Below, piece after piece: positions 55,141 to 64,000 of a stretch of DNA of 64,000 nt; position 1 is the stretch's first letter; every line of letters begins with the position of its first letter. Both the position numbers and the translations under genes were made by a program. The notes below the pieces were generated by a model. The model saw only the letters and a program-made list of their open reading frames with translations. It did no database searches and was not told where the DNA came from. Origin of the DNA: Budorcas taxicolor (taxonomy: Eukaryota > Chordata > Mammalia > Artiodactyla > Bovidae). The DNA is taken from contig NC_068912.1 of NCBI RefSeq assembly GCF_023091745.1, positions 52,007,067 to 52,071,066 of the forward strand, in the 5' to 3' direction.

Positions 55141-55544
55141 TGAATCCAATCACATACTGCTTGCCGCATGACAGGCAATAAATCAAGAGATGAGTTTGGG
55201 GCAAGGAATAGTGACTTTATTTGGAAAGCAAGCAAACCGAGAAGATGGTAAACTTACACCCCAAAGAAGCATCTTGCTTCAGTTAGAATTCAGGCTTCTT
55301 TTATACTAAAAGGGGAGGGAGCAAAGTCAAACATTTCCTGGTTCTGGTCAGCCTCCAGAGTCATTCATAGGCTGGCCTGGTCAGGATGTTTCCTGTGAGC
55401 TAAACAAAGGTATTTTAGCTTAATGCTTGTTACCTCACAGGCAGGGTTCTCAGAGATGGGCCATCATGTATAATGTAAGCTTATAGGCAACATCTCTTTA
55501 GTGATTAACTTGTAATAGAATACAAAAGGTTCTTCCCCGTTACA
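55141..55544 (-). mobile_element. Solo LTR of an endogenous retrovirus, probably ERV1-like
   Basis: The block reads TG...CA on both strands. On the minus strand there is a TATAAAA (complement of ttttata, 55299-55305), then about 80 bases later an AATAAA (complement of tttatt, 55216-55221), then a short U5. That U3-R-U5 order is what an LTR needs, and no internal retroviral sequence adjoins it. No convincing target duplication; the flanks are gttac left and ccttg right. It has no coding capacity. Confidence 0.65.
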
Positions 55545-57399
55545 CCTTGATGAATAAGAGCAAGTTCAAAAGTAAATGAATAGGATGCTAAAAGTCTATG
55601 CATCATGTTGAGGGAGTGTCTGTGCTTAGTCGCTCAGTTAACTTGGAAAAAGAGGTGATATGGATGGGGAATGGGGAAGACCTGGTAACTGCAATAAGGT
55701 ATTTCAACAGTGGTCATGTGGACAAGGGATTATATTTATTGTGCTTTGCTCCAAAAATGCAGAACAAGGGTCAGCTGGAAGAAGCTATAAAACAGTGGAT
55801 TTGGCTCAACATAAGGTTGATTGGCAGTGAAGTGGACACCGCGTAAGTTAAGCTGTGAGACACGTGGCGACTTCGCAGGCGGTTTCACAGCCAAGATCCT
55901 GGCTGATTACCCAACAGAGGAGGCTGTGGGAGAAACTCTGATATTGGGTGGGATATTGGGTAGTTGGGTGAACCTGTGATCCATATTTAAATGATCTTGG
56001 TTTTGGAGTTTTGCTCTTGAGGTTTCTGTTTTTTTGGGTGGTTGAGTGACTGCTTCTCCCGCAAGGAAAATGTTGAACTGTGAGAACTCAGCTGCTCCAA
56101 ATATTGGGCTCCATCCAGACAAGTCAAGGACCCAGGAGAGGCAAGGTCCGCTTCCTCCTGTGCTCTACAGCTCCCAGCGCACACGGTAGCAGAGGCTACT
56201 TTAGAAGCAGTCTGGGACTTCTGTCAGGAAAAGTGGGGAGTGGAAGCAAACAGGCGGTTGCTCTGTCATCTCACGCAGTCCTCACCACCGCCCTGGGAGG
56301 TCACCTCCTGGACCAAGGACTGGAGACCAACGAGTCTAGACAACTCACCAAGAACCAGAAGACATTCATTCATGGAGTCAATGGAGGCCTCAGAGTTTTG
56401 ACATAAGAGGGGCTCAGGGGTAACGATCATGTTGAATGACACCTGGAGACTGACCCTAAAGCTGCGTTTGCCTCTTTTGCATTTTCTAATGATGCATTTA
56501 GTTGCATTTTGCAGGGTGGATACGTGAGTCACTATTTTCATTTTGTCTCTGGGGTGGCTTGCAGGGGGCAGGTGGCAATGAGAATGGAGCTCCCGTGTCC
56601 CACCCTCGGGTACTCCTCGGGCACTCCTTGGGCACTCCTTGGCATCATGTGGATCGAGTCAAGACCGGAACCCTGGTCTGATTCCAAAGCTCAGGCTGAC
56701 CTCATGGTGAGCAGAAAACCCTTTAAATGTTCCTGAGGATTTGTTTTGTTTTGTTTTTGTATTTCATTTAAACTAATATAACTAAATAAGGCAGGCGAAA
56801 GCAGACCGCACAGTTTGGTCTGTTTTCCTGAAGACTCCCCAAATACAGAAAGCTGGCTGGAGGCTGGTCTGTCTTCACTCCTGCTCGGCACTGGCCCCTG
56901 CCCCCACTGGCCCCTGCCTCTGACCTGCAGGTGCTGCGTGTCCCCCACCCCCGCCCCGTTGCAACACACACAGGAGGACCCCCACCTGCTGCTTCCCAGG
57001 CGGGACACTGCAGTCAGTCTGGGTCAAGGCTGGAATTCTTTCTTTCCTTTCCTCTTACAAACAAAAATTCCTCCCGTTTGTCCTGTTGGGCTTGCAGTCT
57101 CAGATGCGTCCCAGGAGTTTGTTCCTGTAAAGCAGCCCAGCCAAGGGGCTCTTCTACTGCATTACATAATGGCAGGGCTCACGTCACTTTTCCATTGGCT
57201 TTGGACTGTGCTGCGTAGTCCTTTGGGGATGTTCTGAAGTTCATGCTCCTTCAGAGCCAGGAGAGAGAAGCCCAACAGCAAAACAAGTGGAAAGGAAGAG
57301 AATACTAGCCACGCAATCCTGGGTCTTCTCTGAAATGCCTGCCTGTGTCTGTAATTTGTTTCTGGAAGGTTGTGGACAGTCTTCTTAATGCTAGGTCCG
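55545..57399. other. Unassigned, GC-richer in its second half
   Basis: A short Bov-A-like scrap (tgcttagtcgctcagt) lies near 55,623. Bases 56,606-56,641 hold three 11-bp units of the type tcgggcactcc. Bases 56,880-57,010 are C-rich. A CRE-like tcacgtca (57179-57186) and an inverted CCAAT (attgg, 57194-57198) lie close together. Frames of up to 140 codons show no domain. Confidence 0.4.
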
Positions 57400-58400
57400 A
57401 TGTTTTTTGTCCTCCTTATCAATCCTCCTCTCCTGTCGCTTGACATTTAACACCCCTGACACTTCTGCTCAAGGTTGCTCCTCCCTTGGTTTCTCTAACA
57501 CTGTGCTTTGGGAGTTTGCCTTCCATTTCTCTAATCACTGGTCTTCTTTCCTTAGCTGAATGTTCTACTTCTCTATCCCCTTTGCCCTAACATTCCCTAA
57601 GAGCCCTTGTTGTTGGCCAACCATCAATAACAAAATAGTTCCAAAAACTATAATGGCCCAGTCACAAAAGAAACCTATCTCTTACTCACCATCACCCTCA
57701 ATGTTACCTGCATCCCACCAGCCAAAGGGGAAAAAGAGAATGGAGAATGCATATCTGTTTTAAGACTTTGGCCTGGAAGTGACTTCTGCTCATTCTCTGT
57801 AGGAAAGAACTAATCATATGGCCAGTTCTAGATGCAAGGGGAGTTGGAAAATATAGTTCATGGCTGGGAAGCCCCTTCCCCAGCAACAACTCTATGCTAT
57901 GAAGGAGAAATGGATTGGGGAGGAATATTGCCATCTCTGCCAAAAGACTTTTGTTTTCTCCTTGATGAACTCATTCATTTTCAGGGTTTCCATCTTTATC
58001 TCAGCATTAGTGACTTCTAAATCTTTGTTTCCAGAATCAATCACACCTAGAAGTCTAGTTTTATATCTCCAACTTCCTCCTAAACTTCAGCCTCCCCTCC
58101 CTAAACTTAACATCTTTCCCCATCCAGAGCTGGCTCTCATTCTGGTCCTCTTTGGTTCTGTCCATGGATCACCACTCTTCTGGCATCACCTACAATTCTT
58201 GCCTTTTCTTCAGACCCCATATCTAGTGTACCTCTGAAGTGTCACTGGTTTGTCCTTTTTCCTAACTCCAGTCTCTCCCTCTTTTCTGATCTACTTTGAA
58301 TGCTAAATAGGCTAATCTTTCTAAAACACTTTTATTATATCACTGCCAAGAAATTCTCCTTAAGAACCTATGATTCCTTGCTGCCACTTTAGAAATGTGG
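57400..58400 (+). mobile_element. L2 LINE ORF2 region, degraded
   Basis: gctcctcccttggtttctct, ttctctaatcactggtcttc, ctttatctcagcattagtga, aacttcctcctaaacttcag and aggctaatctttctaaaaca follow the order of L2 ORF2. A segment at about 57,620-57,900 matches poorly and may be a separate insertion. Confidence 0.5.
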
Positions 58401-58704
58401 AAGAGTTTTAAATAGTAACAGACTATAAATAAGACAGCTTGTTAGGCAAAACAGTTATTTCTTAATCTGAAGGGCAAGTGAAGTTCAATGTGATGAGGTA
58501 TAACAAGTAACAGACAAGGAGGCAAGAAATCGTGATTCTAGCTCACCCTCCATCTCTAACCAAATCTCTGAGCTTCAGTTATTTGTGTTATAAAATTAAG
58601 AAAGTATTATAGCATCTCCCAATTCATCCCACTTTCTCCTTCCCCCCATCCCCCATGCATACGTCCAACTCTTACATCTGCATTTCTATTCCTGCCCAGA
58701 AAGA

Positions 58705-58940
58705 TTAGAATTGACATATATACACTACCATGTGTAAAATAGATAGCTAGTGGGAACCTGCTATAAAGCACAGGAAGCTTGGCTTGATGCTCTGTGATGA
58801 TCTAGAGGGGTGGATGGGGGTGGATGGGAGGAAGGTCCAAGAGAGTGGGGATATGTGCATGTATATAGCTGATTCACTTTGTTGTACTGCAGAAACTAAC
58901 ACAACATTGTAAAGCAATTATCCTCCAATAAAAAAAAACA
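58705..58940 (+). mobile_element. Ruminant-type L1 3' UTR, strongly 5'-truncated
   Basis: agctagtgggaacctgctat, agcacaggaagcttggcttg, ctctgtgatgatctagaggg, ttgttgtactgcagaaacta and taacacaacattgtaaagca, then tcctccaataaaa, are the characteristic end of L1 in ruminants. Confidence 0.9.
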
Positions 58941-59029
58941 ACGACAAGGATCATCTTTCTTGTCTAGAATCTGTGGGAGGATAGATGATCTCTTTCGGTT
59001 CCTTCCAGCATTAGGATTACACTAGGACT

Positions 59030-59330
59030 GAGGATTTTTTAAATGCAAATTTTCCTGCCTATTTTTTAAGACCCTCCAAAATTTGACCCCGCTTTCTCTC
59101 TCCAACCCACACTGCCTAGATGCTTCCCCTGCTCCATCAGCTTGTTCTCTCTCACTGTCCCAGGTATGCTGAGTGGAGCTGGACCCAGCGTGTGTGCCAT
59201 GCTGCTCTATCCAGAATCTCCTTCCCTTCCCCTCTGCCCATCCAAGTCCCACCATTCTCCAGGCTCCACCAGGAGCCAACCAGTCTACCAACCGGAGGAA
59301 CAGAGGCATTTAGAAGGACATGGTCTCTGC
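59030..59330 (+). mobile_element. L2-like LINE 3' end, degraded
   Basis: gaccctccaaaatttgaccc, ctctccaacccacactgcct and catgctgctctatccagaat resemble an L2 (or related CR1/L3) 3' region. Confidence 0.4.
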
Positions 59331-59744
59331 CACTTAAGAGTTTAGTGACCTCAGTAACACATGTAAGGTTTGCTTTGTACAATGCCATCACTACATACCT
59401 TAGTCCCATTAATATAATTGCTTCATGAGTTAGTTTTGTTTCCCTGGCTAACTATCCAGCTGGTTGGATTAATTGATGATTAATAGATTGATTCAATCAG
59501 CAAGATTTGCATAAAGTTGAACAATATTAAGTTGCTAATATTGGACTCCTTTTGACCTACAAAAAAACAGCAATTTTCCATGTAAACTGAATCAAGCACT
59601 CTAAAAATATTTGTTATTCTTTCCACTCAACTTAGTCAAATCCTCCAAGGCAGACAAGCCAACATATGAGAGTAAGAGTTGAAATCACTGTGGACTTAAT
59701 TGGCACGTTTTCCTTCAGTGGCCATTGTCTGTGCTGTGATTTAG
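59331..59744. other. No recognised feature
   Basis: Unassigned AT-rich sequence. Confidence 0.5.
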
Positions 59745-59951
59745 GGGAAAGAGACACCCGTAGCTGGGAAAGATTGAAGTCAGGAGGAGAAGGGGGAAGC
59801 AGAGGATAAGATGGTTAGATAGCATTTCTGATTTAATGCACATGAAGTTGAGCAAACTCCAGGAGACAGTGGAGGACAGAGGAGCCTGGCATGCTGCTGT
59901 CCATGGGGTCGCAAAGAGTAAGACGTGACTTAGCAACTGAACAACAACAAA
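59745..59951 (+). mobile_element. BovB LINE 3' terminal fragment
   Basis: tagctgggaaagattgaagt, aggaggagaagggggaagca, gaggataagatggttagata and agacgtgacttagcaactga, with a caacaacaa tail, are the last 0.2 kb of BovB. Confidence 0.9.
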
Positions 59952-60937
59952 AAGCTACCCCCAGAGGGATGGCACATTGTAAGCAGTGGGTGCCCACCTT
60001 GGAAGGTTGGTCCTGAGGGCACAGAGCAGCAGGTGGCTCCACACTGTGTGAAAGGATTAGAGCTCATGCTGTAGCTCTGTCTGAGGTAGGCCCCTGGCTT
60101 ATCTGCACCAGACTGATGGCTCATGGTATTTGAGCAACCCTACCTACCTTAACTTCCCGTAAGGAAACCAGAGTCCCTGGAGCCAAGACCTTAGGAATCC
60201 AGATCCTTCCTTTGTTTCCTTTTTGCTGTTTCTGCTGTGTCTACGAGCCCCTCTAGGCAGCCCTCAGGGAACGGCAGCCCCACATATGTGGTCACTAACA
60301 ACAGCGCACTGAGGAGAAGTGAGGGGACTCTGGACCAAGTCCATCTGCTTTGTCTCTCAAGATCCAAAAACAGACAATCCAACAATCTGGCAATAACACG
60401 GTGCTTTGAAGAGACTGTGAGTCCCGAGCGGGGAGGTGCCTTGGGATGTGCCATGACCATGAGGTAGGGGACTACTCCCACTTACTTGCAGATTCCACGG
60501 GAGTCAGAGCACAGTGACCTCTGAGGCTCTGGAATCCCACAACACATGCAGCCACTTCCCACCATATGCCTTCACCAAACATGACAGGCATGCAAAACTG
60601 CCTTCCCTACTCCATTTAAATTCAGAGCCTGAGAGGGGGTTGCTATGGGGTCAGGATTTTAGAGTCTTGCCTTTTTATCTTTTTTTCAGGAGGATTTTGT
60701 TTGCTGGCAAAGATCTTAAGGCCAGAGAGTTCAAAGCCAGGATCCACGTTTGCAGATAACAATGGAAATGATGAGGCCTAAAAATGACAAAAGTTAGAAG
60801 TGGAGCAAGTAATGTCATTACATATATTAGGGAAAAGCAAACGTTAGATATGACTTTGTAGTGCATGGAATAATCTGCTAATTTTGGATGCCAACACCAC
60901 CCATCCTTATACGCCCTTGCTAGGAAGTAATAATTGC
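59952..60937. other. No recognised feature
   Basis: Unassigned sequence. The frames at 60191-60481 (minus) and 60237-60467 (plus) overlap one another and have no domain. Confidence 0.45.
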
Positions 60938-61165
60938 AAACGTTTTTGAGGACTTCTATGTCTCAGGGTCTGTTCTAAGTACTTTTCAAGCATTAGATCA
61001 CTTATTCCCCACAACGGCCTAATGAAAGAATTATTATCATTATTTTTGTCTTATCAATGAGAAAACTGAAGTTCAGAGAGATTAAGTAACTTGCCCAGTG
61101 TCACGGAGCTAGTAAACAGCAGATTTGAACCCAGGCAGTTGTTACCACAGTGCACTGTCTCATCT
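60938..61165 (-). mobile_element. MIR SINE
   Basis: ggtctgttctaagtactttt, attccccacaacggcctaat, atgagaaaactgaagttcag, gattaagtaacttgcccagt and agatttgaacccaggcagtt: near-complete complemented MIR. Confidence 0.93.
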
Positions 61166-61842
61166 ACCAGCCACACTGCATCTCTAAAAAAAAGGCCTTC
61201 AAGGCCTTGGCCAAGTACTCCAAAACCCTGCTTTCTGTTTCTCTTATCCCACCACTCAAGCAAGAGTAGCAGGGTCTGCATATAAAATATACCTATGAGT
61301 GAGCCAATAAATTAATGAAAGACTTACCAGCAGAGGCAAGCTTTTTCTAAGAACCCCTTTGATGTTATATCTAAAATATTTGCCCTTCTTATTGCAATAG
61401 CCCAAGGCCAGTGACTCATTCAAGACTTCAGTTCTCTCCTTTTCTCTCATGGACATACTCCCTACACTTCCCATCTTGATTTTCTGAGTTCCTGCACAAA
61501 AATTGGATTTCAACTTAATTTTTATATGATTTTGCTAATCACATAGATGACACCAACCACAGTTACACTGGGAAAGGCTACTCACCAGCTCCCAAGTCAG
61601 CAGGGAGTACTCAAGTTGTGGGTTACACGTGGCAGTTTTTCAGTGAAAATGTTTTAGATCTTTATTGTCTTATAAACAATATGTGGGAGTTGTGGCTCTT
61701 CTTCCCATTGCTAAGGTAGGGAAACTGAGGAACACTGGTGTGGCTGCTATGGGTTGAGCCTGGGGATCTCCTGGGGGTTCAGGACGCTGACTGCAGGCCA
61801 TTGTGTCCCTGCTGTGGGTGTCCTCAGGACTTCCTGGACATC
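61166..61842. other. No recognised feature
   Basis: Unassigned sequence. Confidence 0.5.
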
Positions 61843-62261
61843 TTGTTGCTGTTGTTCAGTCGCTAAGTCATGTCTGGCTCTTTGTGACCCCATGAACTGC
61901 AGCCTGCCAGGCTCCTTTGCTATCTCCCGGAGTTTGCTCAAATTCATGTCTTTTGAGTCAGTGATGCCATCTAACCATCTCATCCTCTACTGCCCCCTTC
62001 TCCTTTTGCCTTCAATCTATCCCAGCATCAGGGTCTTTTCCAATGAGTCAGTTCTTGGCATCAGACGGCCAAAGCATTAGAGTTTTAGCTTCAAAATCAG
62101 TCCTTTCAATGAACATTCAGGGTTTATTTCCTTTAGGATTGACTGGTTTGATCTTCTCTCTGTCCAAGGGACTCTCAAGAGTCTTCTCAAGCACCACAAT
62201 TTGAAAGCATCAATTCTTTGATGCACAGACTTCTTTATGGTCCAACTCTCACATCTGTACC
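61843..62261 (-). mobile_element. BovB LINE 3' fragment
   Basis: ttgttcagtcgctaagtcat, gtgatgccatctaaccatct, gggtcttttccaatgagtca and gactctcaagagtcttctca: complemented BovB 3' end and RT C-terminal coding, stopping at tccaactctcacatctgtac. Confidence 0.93.
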
Positions 62262-63423
62262 TTCCCCTTAAGGCCTGCAGGCCATCACTTGCCCTGGCAG
62301 AGGGATACTGCTAAGTTCTGCTTTTGCAGAGGAAGGGAGGCAATGATTGCCTTGTTCATGAACTCCTTCATTCATCCTGATCTTTTGGCTGTTTGGTCGG
62401 GCCAGAAAGTGAGACCAGTCCAAGGTGGTGCTGGAGTTTCTTGAGCCTGTGGGATTCCCTTATGGGCTCAGAAACAGAGCAATCCACTAGGTCAAAAGCT
62501 TGCCTACCAAGCGCCTACAACTGGGGCCTAGCCAAGATGACATGGGCCTCTGCCAGGTTCCTCGGATGCTTAGGGTGGGTCCAAGGAACGCTGAAAAGGA
62601 GCCAGCAAGTTCCCAGTCAGGTCCACACCCATAATTCCCGGAGTTGAGTGACTCAGGGTGTTAGAAGACACCTCAGGGCTAACTCACCCCTGCCCCGTTC
62701 CACGCCCCCACCAAAGAAAGGGTGTTTCACGTGAAGGGCTCTGTCACCTGTGAGCTGGAAACAAGCTTTCACTTTCATCCTGGGTCTTGCAGTAGGAACT
62801 GGCATTCTGCTACCCTGTTTCCAACCAGAATATAGCGATTTACCACATTTGTCAAGACTCCTTTGCGGAGGGGTCATGGTATCCTTGACCATCCTCTCCT
62901 CTCAGCCAACTTTTGACTTATTAACTAAAGAAGAGAGAAGGGTGGTATATAGGATCTGGGGTAAAAGGGACGTCTACACAGCCCAGAGGTGTGCCAGGGG
63001 GAGATGGTGGACACGGTTCTTGGTCACATACTGTAGGTGTGTGCGCTTGGCTGATCCTCAGTCCAGGGGCCTTTCCTGATCTCCGACCCTTGTTCTCTGA
63101 TACTGGTGAGCTCTGGAACTTTAACCACGTGTGACACAGCCCCTGAATGAGAAACTGCCTTCCTTAAGGGGTCATTTAGCACCAGGGTATCTTCTGAAGC
63201 CCTGAGTCAAAATTCTACTCCAAGCCTCAGCCATGGGGATCTTAGAAGATGTGCTTTTAGATTCAGCTGAGATCAGGCTGAGTGTAAATGAGAACAAGAG
63301 TATGGACCATCTGTTCAGAGCACATGCTGATGTTCACAGACATTCCCTGTAGGAACTTCTTAAGTGAAGGAACAAAGGCTGAGTGCCAGCTGGACCCCAG
63401 CAGTTCCATGCTCTCCAAAATTA
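62262..63423. other. No recognised feature
   Basis: Unassigned sequence. The plus-strand frame 62750-63079 (109 codons) has no recognisable domain. Confidence 0.45.
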
Positions 63424-63436
63424 TCATTATTTATAT

Positions 63437-63657
63437 GCAGGCATGCTAAGTCACTTAAGTCATGTCCAACTCTTTGTGACCACATGGACTGTAGCCTACC
63501 AGGCTCCTCTGTCCATGGGATTCTCCAGGCAAGAATACTGGAGTGGGTTGCCATGCCCTCCTCCAGGGGATCTTCCCAACCCAGGGATAGAACCCACATC
63601 TCCTGAGTCTCCTGCATTGCAGGAGGATTCTTTATCGCTGAGCCACCAGGGAAGCCC
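63437..63657 (-). mobile_element. Bov-tA SINE with perfect 13-bp target duplication
   Basis: gcatgctaagtcacttaagt, ctccaggcaagaatactgga, ttcccaacccagggatagaa and gagccaccagggaagccc. Flanked by tcattatttatat at 63424-63436 and 63658-63670. Confidence 0.96.
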
Positions 63658-63670
63658 TCATTATTTATAT

Positions 63671-64000
63671 ATTTATATATAAAATTATAGATAGTTACCC
63701 ATAAATTCTGCAGGTTCTGAAGTGGGTACTGCATGGCACAAATTTGGGAAACAAGCACACAACTTTTAAGTAGCTTCTCATCTTTCATATATATGTGCCT
63801 ATCTTTGACTCACAGTATAAGTTTACTGCTATATTTTTATTATGTTATTTGATCATGAGTTAATGGAAATATCAATCTCTAGGGAAAATGATAGAGACAG
63901 AGTAAAGGGACAGAGTAGGTAATTAAATACTTAATCCTACTAGGGGATTATAAAAAGAAAAATATGAAAGACTTCTGTAAGTTAATGATTACTCAAGAAA
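63671..64000. other. No recognised feature
   Basis: AT-rich unassigned sequence to the window edge. Confidence 0.5.

Noticed and set aside
949..63657. tRNA genes at the many B-box-like ggttcgatccctgg sites
   Set aside because: Each one is the tRNA-like head of a Bov-tA or CHR SINE with a SINE body attached. No complete cloverleaf with a proper acceptor end was seen.
5284..63657. CRISPR-like array from repeated similar blocks
   Set aside because: The repeated units are about 200-bp SINEs at irregular spacing on both strands, in a mammalian genome.

Overview
This window looks like intergenic nuclear DNA from a ruminant, most likely a bovid. The evidence is the dense set of ruminant-type repeats: Bov-tA and Bov-A SINEs (tRNA-Glu-like head joined to a BovB-derived tail), tRNA-Glu SINEs of the CHR type, at least five BovB (RTE-clade) LINE copies and a ruminant-type L1 3' end. 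These lie on an older mammalian background of L2, MIR, L1M, Tigger DNA transposons and solo LTRs. I found no intact protein-coding gene, no functional tRNA or rRNA gene and no CRISPR array. Nearly all long open frames are frames through repeats. Family names rest on recognising the sequence, not on a search.

Layout. Bases 1-850 are repeat-free and end in a poly(A) signal followed by a GT-rich stretch, as expected for the last part of a 3' UTR of a plus-strand gene lying mostly to the left; I cannot name that gene. Bases 900-5,200 hold SINEs, an L2 piece and a 2-kb minus-strand BovB whose open frame has lost its RT catalytic box. Bases 5,200-9,400 hold old L1 pieces (one apparently inverted at its 5' end), MIR, a CHR SINE, a solo LTR and an MST-like MaLR LTR. 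Bases 9,400-11,260 are mostly unique. Bases 11,260-23,470 are dominated by L2 fragments (plus strand first, then minus), broken up by L1M, BovB, LTR and SINE insertions and by a complete but internally deleted Tigger element with both ends and TA flanks (18,521-19,869). Bases 23,480-26,079 are a decayed autonomous Tigger1-like transposon with two SINEs inside it.

Bases 26,400-41,000 are sparser: unique stretches with scattered MIR, L2, L1 and CHR copies and a strong C-rich tract at 33,040. Bases 41,985-45,620 are two decayed minus-strand L1s carrying nested SINEs. Bases 48,138-51,256 are a nearly full-length minus-strand BovB with a 10-bp target duplication. Bases 51,500-64,000 are mostly unassigned sequence with one LTR (55,141-55,544), L2 and L1 pieces, two further BovB 3' fragments and a SINE.

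The parts do not form a pathway. They record an insertion history: L2 and MIR first, then L1M, Tigger and LTR elements, then BovB and ruminant SINEs, dated relative to one another by nesting and target-site duplications. The observations most worth a second look are the BovB copy with an in-frame loss of its catalytic aspartates, the tail-only poly(A) insertion, the intact-ended Tigger deletion derivative, the L1 junction hairpin and the possible gene 3' end at the left edge.
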